This document shows positions 24,762-35,236 of a DNA stretch of 64,000 nucleotides, in pieces. The notes under the pieces are model-generated. The model was not told where the DNA came from. It saw nothing but the letters and a program-made list of their open reading frames with translations, and ran no database searches. The stretch comes from Limnanthes douglasii subsp. nivea. Its lineage: Eukaryota > Streptophyta > Magnoliopsida > Brassicales > Limnanthaceae. Each line of letters begins with the position of its first letter. The stretch's first letter is position 1. Location of the stretch: contig JAUPFV010000003.1 of assembly GCA_036936605.1 (NCBI GenBank), positions 144,740,997 through 144,804,996 on the forward strand. Reading direction: 5' to 3'. A program made the position numbers and the translations under genes.

Positions 24762-24828
24762 TGGTTCAAGGTTCGAACTCTTGACCTCAAGAGTTAAAAA
24801 CTGAACACTTTTACCACTATACTAAACT
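24762..24828 (-). other. tRNA-like sequence with A and B boxes inside the hAT element
   Basis: On minus, TAGTATAGTGG (24824-24814) fits a Pol III A box and GAGTTCGAACC (24780-24770) fits a B box, about 44 bp apart as in a tRNA. The acceptor stem does not pair convincingly and no anticodon arm can be assigned. It looks like a tRNA-derived piece captured by the element rather than a working tRNA gene. Confidence 0.4.
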
Positions 24829-25711
24829 TATTTTTAAAATTTGGGGTGGTCCATGGCATACATGGCCACCGCTTAGATCCACCCCTGAGGATAGCGAGGT
24901 TCGTCCGAGACCATCCAAACTGGCATTATCTGGTCCGGTTCGGTTGTATTTTGAATAAAAATTATGATTTCGGATCAGACATTGATTGTTAGTTTATTGA
25001 GATCAAGCTGGGAAATATAAACTACATATAAAAATATAAAATATAAATAATAATATATATCAAAATTATTAATTATTAAAAGTCCTCTTTAAAAATATAT
25101 AAATTTTACAATTTCAGTAATTACTAATCAAATTTTCCAACTAAATATTATTTTCAATAATATATTTAATAATTAGATTCTCCCACTAATGTCAATCTTA
25201 TTAATTTATTTTAATATAAATTTATTATTAGTTTTTCTTATTTAATCCAACATTATGTTAATATTTTTTAATCAACACGCTACTTTTATTAATATAGAAA
25301 GTAGTACAATCTAGTTTGAGTAACTTGAGTAAGAAGTTACAGATAAGTAATCTATAACCCTAACCATGTTGATAAACTGACACTGGATTGATCCAGGCTT
25401 GAAAAGAAATTTTTGTGTGCTTTTTATCTGCATTTCTCCTCCTTAGAAGTCTTTCTCCTTGCTTCTCTGTCCTTCGATTCCATGATACTCTTCATTCTCC
25501 ATTCTATCTTGCTGATTTGTATCTTGATGATTGAATTTCCTGCAATAATAAACACAATATTGGTCAGAATTAACATCTGCCACAGTATACTTAGTATGTT
25601 AGTTTAAGGTTTTCAGATACCCCATATTCATGCTTTCTAGTAATAGAATAGCATTGAGAGGGCAATGAGAATTATATCCTTGAAATGAGGAGTCTTTCTG
25701 TTCTTTCAAAG

Positions 25712-25745
25712 CTAACTTAGCAATCCGATCTGTCGCACAGTTCTC

Positions 25746-25836
<91 letters not shown>

Positions 25837-26182
25837 AGTACCATCTGAGAATGGAACAATCTTTACAACAATTTATGACTTTAGATAGATACCAAAGATA
25901 TTTATCATATGCAATCATGTTAAATAATGATAATGAATCTATCTTTACATCTACAGTTTTCAAGTTATTATTATTACAAAACCTTAAACCATTTAATAGA
26001 GCTATAATTTCAGCAATTACTGGTGAGCATCTACCTATAAAATTACCTTGACCCATCACTAATTCACTATCTGAATTCCTAATGATGAAACCACTGCTAG
26101 ACTCCCCAGTGTATAGAGAAGAGCCATCACAGTTGAGCTTAAATGTATTAGTAGAGGGAGGTGCCACTTGATATAAATACAT
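25712..26182 (-). pseudogene. LINE D RNase H domain, interrupted by microsatellites
   Basis: Starts near PPSTNTFKLNCDGSSLYTGE and runs through GFIIRNSDSELVMG, AEIIALLNGLRF and VDVKIDSLSLFNMI, the plant L1 RNase H pattern. An expanded TA and CT microsatellite pair follows and still reads in frame as IY and RE dipeptides. The domain would remove RNA from the RNA-DNA hybrid. Confidence 0.75.
25749..25832. repeat. Compound microsatellite (CT)n(TA)n
   Basis: About 22 CT repeats directly followed by about 19 TA repeats, lying in the 3' coding part of LINE D. Confidence 0.95.
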
Positions 26183-26604
26183 CTCTTGGTATTTGGTAGA
26201 TGATTAAAACAGTGGATCTGTTTAGCTAGATGAGAATCATTTCTCCAATGCTTAGGTCTGATCAATGAAGATCTATCTAATGTGGAAATAAGATATTCTA
26301 CATGGTTAATGATCGACCTATCAGTACCAGTTAGACCTTCATGTTTCATTTTGTTTCTAGCTATCCATACTGTCCAAACTATTAGTGAAGGTAGAATAGT
26401 TCTAACATAAGTAGGTTTTGATGTAGATAAGAACCACTTATTGATAACATGATTTACAGTCATATGCTTTCCTAATGAAATGTTAAAGATACTAGAGAAA
26501 TATAACCAAACTGTCCATGTTATTGCACATGAGACAAACAAGTGGTTTAAGGTTTCACATTCTAAACAGAACTAACATTTAGACACTAAATTAATACCCC
26601 TGAG

Positions 26605-26907
26605 TTATATGTTAGAGTCTACTTGAATCAGATTGTTTATAACTCTCCACTGAGTAATTGAACATTTTTTTGGTGAAATGTTATTCCACATTTTGCTTTT
26701 AAATATTGATTGAACATTGTTAATTCTTATATCATTCCAAGTTAGTTTAAGATTGAATCTACCATATGGAGAAAGTTTCCAGATTATATAATCCTCACTA
26801 TTTGGATTAATTAGAATTATAGATATTCCGTCGATTTCAGATTCAAAAATTACATTATTCTTTAGTTTAGGCATGTTACATGAAAATTTGTTCCAGTATT
26901 CATTCAC
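26605..26907 (-). pseudogene. LINE D zf-RVT region
   Basis: On minus, IIWKLSPYGRFNLKLTWNDI followed by MWNNISPKKCSITQWRVINN matches the zinc-binding region downstream of plant L1 reverse transcriptases. It continues after a break into the frame at 26541-26059 (FVSCAITWTVWLYFSSIF). Confidence 0.65.
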
Positions 26908-27423
26908 CTTTGTTTGTGTGTACCAATTGCTTGGGACATTAGAAATTAGTTGAATTAACGCCTTAGAATTATGCCATTAATCTAAATAGAAAACTATATT
27001 ACATTTAGCAATAATCCAAAAGATTTTTCCTCAGCTTGAAACCTGACTTTTAACATTCTTTTCCATACTTTTGAGTCTGATTGTTTAGTTAAGACTTGTA
27101 ATTGGTGTAATTTTGAACAATAGATCTCATTCATTAAGTTAGCCCATAAATATTTGTTTTCTCTAAAGTTAAACCACACTTTATATGAAAAGACTGATTG
27201 ACTGTTAGAGAGATCTCTAATGTTTAGACCATTTTCACTAAAGGGCTTGTATAATTTAGGCCACTCAGTAGAAATTATAATCCTGTTATTTTCACTATGA
27301 CCCCAAAGGAATTTATTAAGTAACTTGTTTATTCTGTTAATTATGGTCTTAGGGATTAAGATACACTACATATAATAAAATGAATATGATATTAAGACTG
27401 ATTTGATCAAAATCAGTCTACCA

Positions 27424-28907
27424 TCAAAGGATAATGATTTTAGAGTTCCAGTGATTTATGTTTGATCTTATCTTATCTATGATTCCATCAAAATAATTGT
27501 TATTGTTAGATAGGAATATAGGTATACCTAAATGTTTGAAGGGAGGATACCTATGATTGAATCCTAGGATGTGTTCAACAGTATTAATACGTTGTTTGGT
27601 TAAATTTGATGGAGACATAAAAGTTTAATTTTTGTAAGTTAATTTGTTGACCAGATAATAGTTGATATTTGTTCATGAAATTACAAATCTTTCTTACATT
27701 CCTCATTGAGCCATTTAGAAATAAGAGTACATCATCTACAAATGCTAAGCAATCGATAATTAAAGAGCCTGTAGTTCTATGTGTAAGTTGAGTGTCTAAA
27801 GATACAGTTTTGTTGATTCCCCTAATTATAAATTCTTCTATTAAGATGAAAATAGTGAGGGATATAGGATCCCCCTGTCTGATTCCATTTGAGGATTTAT
27901 AGAAACCATATGATGTGTCATTTATAATAACAGAATAGAGAATGTTTTCAATGCTTTTTTTAATTAAATTGATTACTCTACTGTTAAAACCAAAGGATTG
28001 CATAACTTGATTGATAAATTTAAAACTCAGTTTGTCAAAAGCCTTTTTCATGTCAAGATTTACTATAATATTACTACCTCTTTGTTTTTTGTTGAGATCA
28101 TATACCAATTCTTGGGTGATCATAATATTATCCTGAATATTTCTATTGGGTACATATGCACCTTGTTCTTTTGAAATTATTTTGGGTAGTAATGTTAATA
28201 ATCTGTTATTTATCAGTTTTTCAATGATTAAAAACAGATTACAAACTTATTGGTTTAAAGTCTGACCAGGTTTTAATAAGGTTTGTTTTAGGTATAAGAC
28301 AAATAGAGGTTGCAAACATGCCTTATGGAAAGATAGGTTTATTAACATATGCGATAATTGCATTCACTAGGTCTTTTTTAATGATTGACCAACATTCTTG
28401 ATAGAAGCTGGAGTTGAAGCCATCAACTCCAGAGACATTACAATTATTCAGACTTTTAATAACTAGATATATCTCATCTAATGTAGGCTCAACTAATAGA
28501 GAACTATTATCCTGGTTATTTATTGATCTTGGTATTATATTAGATGGGAAATCAGGAATAGTTTCATCAATTTTATTGTTTAATAACTCTTGAAAGTAGT
28601 TAACAGCTGATTCTCCTATTAGTTTTTGATAATCTATTAGGGTATTGTTGTCAATGATCTCATTTATTTTGTTCCTGTTTCTCATTTTCTTAACAAAATT
28701 ATGAAATATTTTAGTATTATTATCTTTATCTTTCAACCAAGTTAAAGCACTATTTTGGTGCCAGAAAGTCTCTTCTTTGGCAAGCAAAACCAGATGTTTA
28801 GCCTTTAACTCTAACAGTTTCTTATTGTTGTCAATTGAGTAAGAATGTTCTAGGATTCTTCCAGTTATACCAATTTCCTCTTCAGTTTTTTCAATACAAT
28901 AAAACAT
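27424..28907 (-). pseudogene. LINE D reverse transcriptase
   Basis: Consecutive minus-strand frames 28907-28323, 28123-27584 and 27618-27424 give the RT in order: NNCNVSGVDGFNSSFYQECW, NIIVNLDMKKAFDKLSF, SSNGIRQGDPISLTIFI, DCLAFVDDVLLFLNG (the YADD box as FVDD) and FKHLGIPIFLS. The core motifs are close to consensus, but the frame breaks near 28320 and 27590 inactivate it. Confidence 0.85.
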
Positions 28908-29215
28908 GTTACCAAAAACTTCTTTATTCCAGATTTTTAAATGGTTTTAGCCTCTTAAGTTTGGACCAGAATAAATATATATGTGACTTGGTAAAATGTG
29001 AAGTATCTATTAACAAGTTCCAATTATTTTTCACAGTGGAATCAAAATCCTAATAACTTAACCACATATTTTGAAATCTAAATGATGGTTTATGTTCAGT
29101 TGACCAGGTTGAGATATAAATTATTAAGGTGAGTGATCTGACCCAGTTCTGGTCAGATGCATCACCCTAATGATATCAAAGTAATCTCTCCAATGATCAT
29201 TATGTAAAACCCTAT

Positions 29216-29782
29216 CTAAACGTTATCTTTTATGGTAATTAGTTCAGGTGAAATTTGATCCCGAGAATCAGGATCCTCAAGTTTACAGTCCAAAATCATG
29301 TTAGTAAAATCCTCCATTCCATTCATACACAGTGTTGCACAGTTTAATTGCTCTCTTGCATTGGAGATTGTGTTAAAATATCCAACAATAAGCCAAGGGT
29401 AATTAGTTTGAGACAAGTTTCTCAATTGGTCCCAAAAGGTCAGTCTTAGGATTCCATTATATTTTTCATACACTATGGTAACCAATATTTCTTTCAAAGA
29501 AGCAGAGTGGTGTACCATAGTGTGGACAAGTTGATCATAATTTAATATTATTTCAATTTTATATGATTTCCTCCAAAATAGCCAAATCTTATTATTTATA
29601 TTGCCAAAATAGTGTTCAAAACCAAGTTTCTTAGAAGTTTTTTCTATCTTATCAATAGATATCATAGGCTCTTGAAGCACTATGAGATCTATTAAGTATT
29701 TTTTAACAATGTGTTTTATTCTTCTTAAGGTATTTTTATTCCTAACACCTCTGGCATTCAAATTTGAAAATATAATAGTCAT
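29216..29782 (-). pseudogene. LINE D endonuclease domain (N-terminus of ORF2)
   Basis: Starts MTIIFSNLNARGVRNKNTLR and continues with LIVLQEPMISIDKIEK, IVYEKYNGILRLTFWDQL and WLIVGYFNTISNAREQL. It is the APE-type endonuclease of plant L1 elements and aligns along its length with LINE C at 18163-18876. The glutamate of the QEP motif is kept. The C-terminal catalytic histidine region is disrupted. Confidence 0.8.
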
Positions 29783-29894
29783 TTTTAATGATTTTTGAGG
29801 ATCTAACAGATCCTTTGAAGTTAAATGGCTTGTTAATGAGATTGTTTTTAAAACTTTTGATCTTTGTCCTATTTGTTTTCCTTAGACTTTTAGG

Positions 29895-30281
29895 TTATTT
29901 TATTTCTGTTTGTTTGGTGATTGGGGAGTGAGGGGGACTTTGGTTAGGTCTGTCACTAATGAGGTCACAAGATTCATTATCAGAGAGGTTCTCTTCATTC
30001 AAAATATTAAATGTGTTACTTAAATTGATGGATTGTATAGCTTCAATAACATCACTTTCATTAACATCAGGTGGATCATCTTTTTGATAAAAAACCATGT
30101 TATTCTCTTCAATTATTTTTTGTTCGGATATGATAAGGTCTGGTCCAGTGAAGAAATTTTCATTTTGGACTCTGGTTGTACTAACTAGAGAATTATTAAG
30201 TTCTATAGACACATATTTATCATAATCTGAGATGATATTTGAAGTTTTTTGGTCAGGAGACGATTTATTATGAGATGACAC
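29895..30281 (-). pseudogene. LINE D ORF1 C-terminal tail
   Basis: A 128-residue acidic, serine-rich frame between ORF1 and ORF2 (DDPPDVNESDVIEAIQSIN, SDRPNQSPPHSPITKQ). It probably continues ORF1 after a frame break near 30300. Confidence 0.45.
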
Positions 30282-30319
30282 TATAACTGATCTTAACTTA
30301 AGAATTCATCTCTCATTGT

Positions 30320-31234
30320 TTAGTTTGGTTTTTTAATAACTTTCTGAGAATCTTTTAATTTTAATTCTTCCATTTTGCAAGACTTCTCACCATGACCTAA
30401 ATGTTTACAGTTTTTACAGTAAGCAGGGATGTCATTATAAATGACATCCTGCCAGAAACCATCTCGATCTCCAAAGCTTATCCAAAGTCTTTGGGGAAGG
30501 AGACTTAAAAGGTCTACAAGTGTCCAAGCTTTACACAAGTTAAAGCTTGCACGGTTTCTGTTGGGGATCCACACTGCCAAAGGCAAGCCAATTGCCTTAG
30601 CAATGTGATTAATGGTATCAAGGTTATACATTAGTTCAGGGATTTTAGGAAAAGAAATCCAAACTTGAGTAAAAGTAGACTCCCGTTTGCGGTGAAAATC
30701 AGTGGTCCATTTTAGTATTCTAAAAGAGTACTGTCCTATAATTTTGAAATCTCCTAAAAATTTAAATAATTCAAGAAATGGCCTAAACTCATTCACAGAA
30801 GGAGAAGCAAAAGAAAATTTCGCAATCAACGTGGTTTTAGCAAGAGAGGAAAGAATTGACTTATTTGATTTTTCAAATTTGACAAATTTGTTGTCCTCTT
30901 CCACTCCATAGGAGACTTTTGCATGCAAGAATCCCTTCGTGCTTCCTTGAGTCTGCTCTGGGTTCTTCTTCCTGGGGTTTTTCACCATATCAGCATAGGA
31001 AATTTTTGTGGAAGTCTTTTGTTGATAAACTGGAACATCTTCAAAGATCGGATTGATGAAAAATGCTTGGATTTGACCAACTGGTTGCTGCATGTCTCGA
31101 TGGTGGAGCTGGGTTGTAGGAAAATTTTGAATAAACTCTTTTCCTTCTTGATTGTAGTTAATTTCGTGATTTTGGGGATGAGAATGGTCTGTTTGTTCTT
31201 CGAGAGGAAGAACAAAATTTTTTGGGTGCGCCAT
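30320..31234 (-). CDS. LINE D ORF1 (DUF4283 and zinc knuckle)
   Basis: Open frame of about 304 residues from MAHPKNFVLPLEEQ; an upstream in-frame ATG at 31321 would add 29 residues of hydrophobic, unlikely sequence. The middle holds the DUF4283 pattern seen in plant L1 ORF1 and gag-like proteins (VWISFPKIPELMYN, AKAIGLPLAVW). A CCHC-type knuckle (CKNCKHLGHGEKSC) is at the end. Such proteins bind the element RNA and package it for retrotransposition. It is probably truncated by a stop, as similar sequence resumes at 30281. Confidence 0.75.
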   Translation of the reverse strand: MAHPKNFVLPLEEQTDHSHPQNHEINYNQEGKEFIQNFPTTQLHHRDMQQPVGQIQAFFINPIFEDVPVYQQKTSTKISYADMVKNPRKKNPEQTQGSTKGFLHAKVSYGVEEDNKFVKFEKSNKSILSSLAKTTLIAKFSFASPSVNEFRPFLELFKFLGDFKIIGQYSFRILKWTTDFHRKRESTFTQVWISFPKIPELMYNLDTINHIAKAIGLPLAVWIPNRNRASFNLCKAWTLVDLLSLLPQRLWISFGDRDGFWQDVIYNDIPAYCKNCKHLGHGEKSCKMEELKLKDSQKVIKKPN

Positions 31235-31875
31235 GGAAATTCTAGGAATTAGAAATAGTGAAAAGGGGAGAAATGACGATGAGAAATTGGAAGAGAAGAT
31301 TAAACCTAATTCGGGTTGCAATTATGGCCTAGAAACCAATAAGCCCTATTTTGGTTTCTTTGAAACCCCATATTTGGTTCTTCCTTTTTCACTATCAAGA
31401 GATCCCAACATTATGCTATTTGTTAAGTTTGTCACCAAAAATAATGTCACATTTAATATCGACATTTCAGTTTTTTTATGATTTTGACAACGATTTTGTG
31501 TTTATTTTAATGTTTTATTTCACATTATTTAAGACATGTTTTAAATTTTTGGTTTTATAAAAAAATATATTTTCTATTTGAGTAATATTTGATAGTTTAT
31601 TTAAGTATGTTAGTTTTGGTTCGAAAAGTTTATATCTTAATTTCTGTATAAATTAAAAAATAAGTCAAGTTTGAGATGTGTTCCGACGAGATTGAACCAA
31701 ATCAAAAATATATGAATAGTAAAAATATTGTTTGCGGATCAGACACATGGAGATCGTGCTCGGAATAAAAAATATTAAACCCGCAACGGGCTAGACCATA
31801 TTAGGGTTCAAATAAATAAAACGACATCAAACGGATCGGTCCGAACGACCTGAACCCGAACCATTACCATCCCTA

Positions 31876-32100
31876 ATTGTTATATATATTAATTTATTGT
31901 CTAATATCTTTTATTCTTCGACGAGTATATATCATGTACTTTCGACTAAGTTATCTCAATTTAATTATTATTATATATATTATTTTAGAAAATATTTTTT
32001 ATTTATGTAAATTTATAGGATTTCAGTATAAAATTATATATTATTTACTATGCTATATCAATAGTCCTTTAATAGAAAAAAAAATAATTATAACTTTTTT

Positions 32101-32137
<37 letters not shown>

Positions 32138-32473
32138 AGAAAATAATTATGATATTTTAAAATATTTGTACATTAACCATATCAATCACAAGACCAGAAG
32201 TCGAATTAAAATGCGGCACACACACGAAAAGTATAAAATTTTGCGTGAAAAACACAAAAAAAGAAAAAAAGAATAATAATAAAAGGAGAAGACCTTCTCT
32301 ATTACATTACATTTGATTGACAAAAAGTGGGCCAAAAAAACTGTACAACATTAGTTGGCCTTCCGTGTTCGGGAGGATGAATAGAATACACGTGAATCAC
32401 GTCTGTTCCCATTTAGGTGCATAAATAATACCATGAGATTGCGGTTTTTTTTAGTTCGTATTATAATAAAATA
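31876..32473. other. AT-rich spacer with a TA microsatellite
   Basis: I recognise no gene. A TA run lies at about 32105-32135. Confidence 0.5.
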
Positions 32474-32717
32474 AAGGGGCGGTAATATAGGTTTGAACCG
32501 TACGATCCGGCTAATCCGGTCGGATCTGGATATACGAATTATGATCCACATGCGGTTGGACTATATATGAATTTTTAATTTGTCCAATCCAGACCCGCAA
32601 ATATAAATTATATATATTAATAAAAAAATTAAAATTTATAAAATATAACCAAAAAATATATTGATTGATTATTAAAAGACTGCCAGATATATGTTTTACT
32701 ATCTAGAGTTAATTATT

Positions 32718-32941
32718 GTGTATTGTTGTGTGGATAATGTTTGTGTGAAAGGGAGGAGGCATAGAAGACTGATGGTGTTAGGGTTTCTAATTAGGATTTT
32801 GGTTTTTGATTTAGGGCTAATTTTTTGCTCTTTGACCTTGAGCCCTGATTCCTTTGTTGTAAAGCCCTAGTCTGTTTGGGCCTCTTGTACTTTGTTAAAT
32901 TCCCTTTTAGTTAATATAGTGATATTTTGTTAAAAAAAATT
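32718..32941 (+). mobile_element. 5'-truncated LINE tail with target duplication
   Basis: About 224 bp ending TTTTAGTTAATATAG and then AAAAAAA, a typical plant LINE 3' end. TAGAGTTAATTATT precedes it (32704-32717) and TAGAGGTAATTATT follows (32942-32955), a 14-bp duplication with one mismatch. Confidence 0.7.
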
Positions 32942-33186
32942 TAGAGGTAATTATTATTTTATTCTTAGAGTCAATAATATATTTATTAATTAATTTTTTT
33001 TCATAAACCTAATTCTATAAATTATAAATATCTCTGAATCTTTTTATATATACTCACGATTCTAATTTCTATCTTTTTAAGTTGTTTGGATCTTTAAATA
33101 TATACTCACAATCCTAATTTCTAATTTTTTAAAGTTGTTTGGATCTTTTTCTCTTCTCCTATTGTGTTGAGATACGTTTGTTTTAG

Positions 33187-33403
33187 CCTCCAAGGGGGTA
33201 GCCGAGTTGGTTGAGTATGACATTCTTATGACCAAAAGATCATGAGTTCGAGTCCCTCTACATACGCTTTCTCGGCTGAGTCTGTCACCTTGTGTGGTTT
33301 ACCTTCTGGCGTTGGTTTGCAGGCTATCGCGTCAGACTGAGGGTTTACCCTGTGCGCACTCATTGCACTCTGAGTAGCGGCTGCAGGTTCCCTCCGAAAA
33401 AAA
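33187..33403 (+). mobile_element. tRNA-derived SINE, copy 1
   Basis: 217 bp with an A box TAGCCGAGTTGG (33199-33210), a B box GAGTTCGAGTCC (33244-33255) and an A-run at the end. It is flanked by GATACGTTTGTTTTAG (33171-33186) and GATACGTTTGTTTCAG (33404-33419). It is about 95 percent identical to the next copy. Confidence 0.9.
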
Positions 33404-33419
33404 GATACGTTTGTTTCAG

Positions 33420-33636
33420 CCCCCAATGGGGTAGCCGAGTTGGTTGAGTATCGTATGCTTGTGACCAAAGGTCATGAGTTCGAGTCCCTCTACATACGCT
33501 TTCTCGGCTGAGCATGTCACCTTGTGTGGTTTACCTTCTGGCGTTGGTTTGCAGGCTATCGGATCAGACTGAGGGTTTACCCTGTGCGCACTCATTGCAC
33601 TTTGAGTAGCGGCTGCGGGTTCCCTCCGAAAAAAAA
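33420..33636 (+). mobile_element. tRNA-derived SINE, copy 2, directly behind copy 1
   Basis: 217 bp, same structure as copy 1, with the A box at 33432-33443 and the B box near 33477-33488. Its flanks GATACGTTTGTTTCAG at 33404-33419 and 33637-33652 are identical, so three copies of one 16-bp target word separate and flank the two SINEs. Confidence 0.9.
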
Positions 33637-34042
33637 GATACGTTTGTTTCAGGTATGTTGATTTGTTATTTTTTTAAATATATAGTTATTTAAATAAAAA
33701 ATCTTATATAATACTTTGCTCTTTTAAATATTTAGTTTAAAAAACTTTGCTCTTTTAAATATTTAGTTTTTTTTTTGTTTTTTTTTATAATACTTTGTTT
33801 ATGTTTGCGGACCGGATCAGACTGACCCGCGGACATAAACGAGATGGATTTGGGTTTGAAAATATTAAAACCGCTCCGGACCATGACGGGTTCAGACTCG
33901 AATATAAACAACCAGCTCAAACGGATCGGCCTGAAGCCGGCCCATTGTCATCCATAATAATATACATATAATTCATTTCATCTTTTTCTTATAATATATG
34001 ATTTTAAAATTATATATAAATATTAAAAAATAGTAATTATTG

Positions 34043-34770
34043 TTGGAATATAGGCCTCACTATTTAGGATTTATAAGTCCAAATTAATTGGTAACCTAAT
34101 TATTATTGGATGATATTAATGTATTTTTGTATTTATTGTAAGGTGGGTGTAGATATAAAATTAGATGGATGGTTGAACTAATTTAGGGATGAATTTAGTG
34201 AGATTGACTTTACTAAACGACGGACTCTATTTATTATAGTCATTACTAATATTGATTGTATTTATTATAGTCATATTTAGGTGTAGCTATAATTGATGAG
34301 TCCGGTTTTTGTCACCACATTTTATGGGAACCAGACAGGGTCAATTCGGAAAATGTCCACCTTATCGGACAGGGACAGTTCGGACACCATCATCCATTGA
34401 ACTATCCGAACAGAACTAAAGTATTTAAAACCTAATCACTTTTTGACTAAGCTGCCTGTTCCCTTACTTAGAAATAATGGGTCCTTAAACTCGACCTGAA
34501 TCCATTAAACACGACCTGAAAGCCCATGTGGCTCAAATATAAGGGTATAAATACCCAACGACTCACATTAAATGAGGGTAATGAAAATTAAATACAACCA
34601 GTCACCTTAATTCTCCCTCTACATTCTACCCAAACATTAAATACTCACAAAACTCCACAAAACTCTAAACAAAAATTACAAACTTACCCTCAGACGAAAA
34701 TAAACCACACCAATAATCTGTGTATATATAAGCAATATTCATATTAAAATATATATATCGCTTTTTTAAC
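34043..34770 (+). mobile_element. Copia 5' LTR, split by a gypsy solo LTR
   Basis: Starts TGTTGGAATATAGGCCTC, a common copia LTR start, and ends just before a primer-binding site at about 34772. The segment 34294-34712 inside it is a later insertion. Net LTR length is about 305 bp. Confidence 0.65.
34294..34712 (+). mobile_element. Ty3/gypsy solo LTR with 5-bp target duplication
   Basis: Starts TGATGAGTCCGG and ends AAACCACACCA. It aligns along its length with the LTR of the gypsy insertion at 37325-45967 read on minus (shared words GGGTATAAATACCCAAC, GGAACC.GACAGGG, CACAAAACTC). ATAAT lies immediately on both sides (34289-34293 and 34713-34717). It therefore arose by LTR-LTR recombination of a full element. 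Confidence 0.9.
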
Positions 34771-34771
34771 G

Positions 34772-34876
34772 TGGTATAAGAGCAAGGTTGCTAATTCTCT
34801 TAATTATTACAATCAACATTGATGTGGTATAAGAGAAAGGTTGCTAATTCTCTTAATTATTACAATCGATATTCTT
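34772..34876 (+). repeat. Tandemly duplicated copia primer-binding site (53 bp x 2)
   Basis: TGGTATAAGAGCAAGGTTGC at 34772 recurs as TGGTATAAGAGAAAGGTTGC 53 bp later, with the same following CTAATTCTCTTAATTATTAC. The site is a one-base variant of the usual TGGTATCAGAGC. Confidence 0.85.
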
Positions 34877-34904
34877 TAAAAAAATCACAACACAACAAAT
34901 CACC

Positions 34905-35236
34905 ATGGTTGATATTTTTACCAATCAATATCCAAATCACCAACTAAAGGGTTCCAGACCGGAGACCAAAACTATCGATCCCTCGTATCCATTTAACATC
35001 CAGACCAACCAGGCCAGGCCTTGGTTCCCATAAAATTAAACGACATCAATTGTCAATCATGGAGCAAGGTAGTTATTCATGCTCTCACTTTAAAAAAGAA
35101 GATCGGTTTTATCGACGGTAGCGCCAAAGAACCATCACATGAGAATAAACCTCTTCTATTTCAGCAATGGAAACAATTCAATAGCATGATAATTTCTTGG
35201 CTCACTCATTCTGTTGAATCATACATTGCTTATTAG
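34905..35236 (+). pseudogene. Copia gag N-terminal fragment
   Basis: Starts MVDIFTNQYPNHQLKGSRP and reaches DPSYPFNIQTNQARP. After a one-base shift it continues LVPIKLNDINCQSWSKVVIH, then KKKIGFIDGSAKEP and SWLTHSVES. This is the start of plant copia gag (Retrotran_gag_3 type). Nothing further of the element follows, so it is truncated at about 35240. Confidence 0.75.

Larger units (their letters stand above)
23218..24887 (-). mobile_element. hAT transposon, 1670 bp, with perfect 8-bp target duplication
   Basis: The termini are CAGGGGCGGATCCAGG on the left and, read inwards from the right, CAGGGGTGGATCTAAG, inverted repeats with a few mismatches. AGGATAGC lies directly on both sides (23210-23217 and 24888-24895), an 8-bp duplication as expected for hAT. 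Inside are two pieces of a zf-TTF type hAT transposase on minus, so the element is an internally deleted, non-autonomous derivative. It also holds a 98-bp tandem duplication and a tRNA-like stretch near its right end. Confidence 0.9.
25264..31403 (-). mobile_element. Full-length L1-type LINE D, minus strand
   Basis: About 6.1 kb. On minus the order is a short leader, ORF1, endonuclease, reverse transcriptase, zf-RVT, RNase H, and a 3' end reading AATAAAAGTAGCGTG then ATTAAAAAAT near 25290-25262. A probable target duplication is TCCAACATTATG at about 25246-25257 and TCCCAACATTATG at 31403-31415, one indel apart. Several frame shifts and stops make it inactive, but it is much less decayed than LINE C. 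Confidence 0.75.
23209..31875. mobile_element. Older small hAT-like element, split by two later insertions (tentative)
   Basis: The right end (31870-31875) reads on minus as TAGGGATGGTAATGGTTCGG, a common plant hAT-like terminus. The left end, rejoined across the 1.67-kb hAT insertion, reads TAGGATAGCGAGGTTCG, a weaker version. Removing the hAT insertion and LINE D leaves about 0.84 kb. Flanking octamers GTTGTCTT and ATTGTTAT agree at only five of eight positions, so the boundary claim is weak. Confidence 0.4.
32474..33955. mobile_element. hAT-like short element carrying nested insertions (tentative)
   Basis: The left end AGGGGCGGTAATATAGG and the right end, read inwards as TATGGATGACAATGGGCCGG, resemble the GGGATGGCAATGGG-type termini of plant hAT-like elements. 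Both ends are followed by CG-rich pieces with CCGGATC-like words, in contrast to the AT-rich middle. Inside are a LINE tail and two SINEs. I could not find a clean target duplication. Confidence 0.4.

Noticed and set aside
33187..33636. Genuine tRNA genes at the two A/B box pairs
   Set aside because: The boxes sit at the start of 217-bp units with A-rich ends and target duplications, which is SINE structure. No cloverleaf is apparent.
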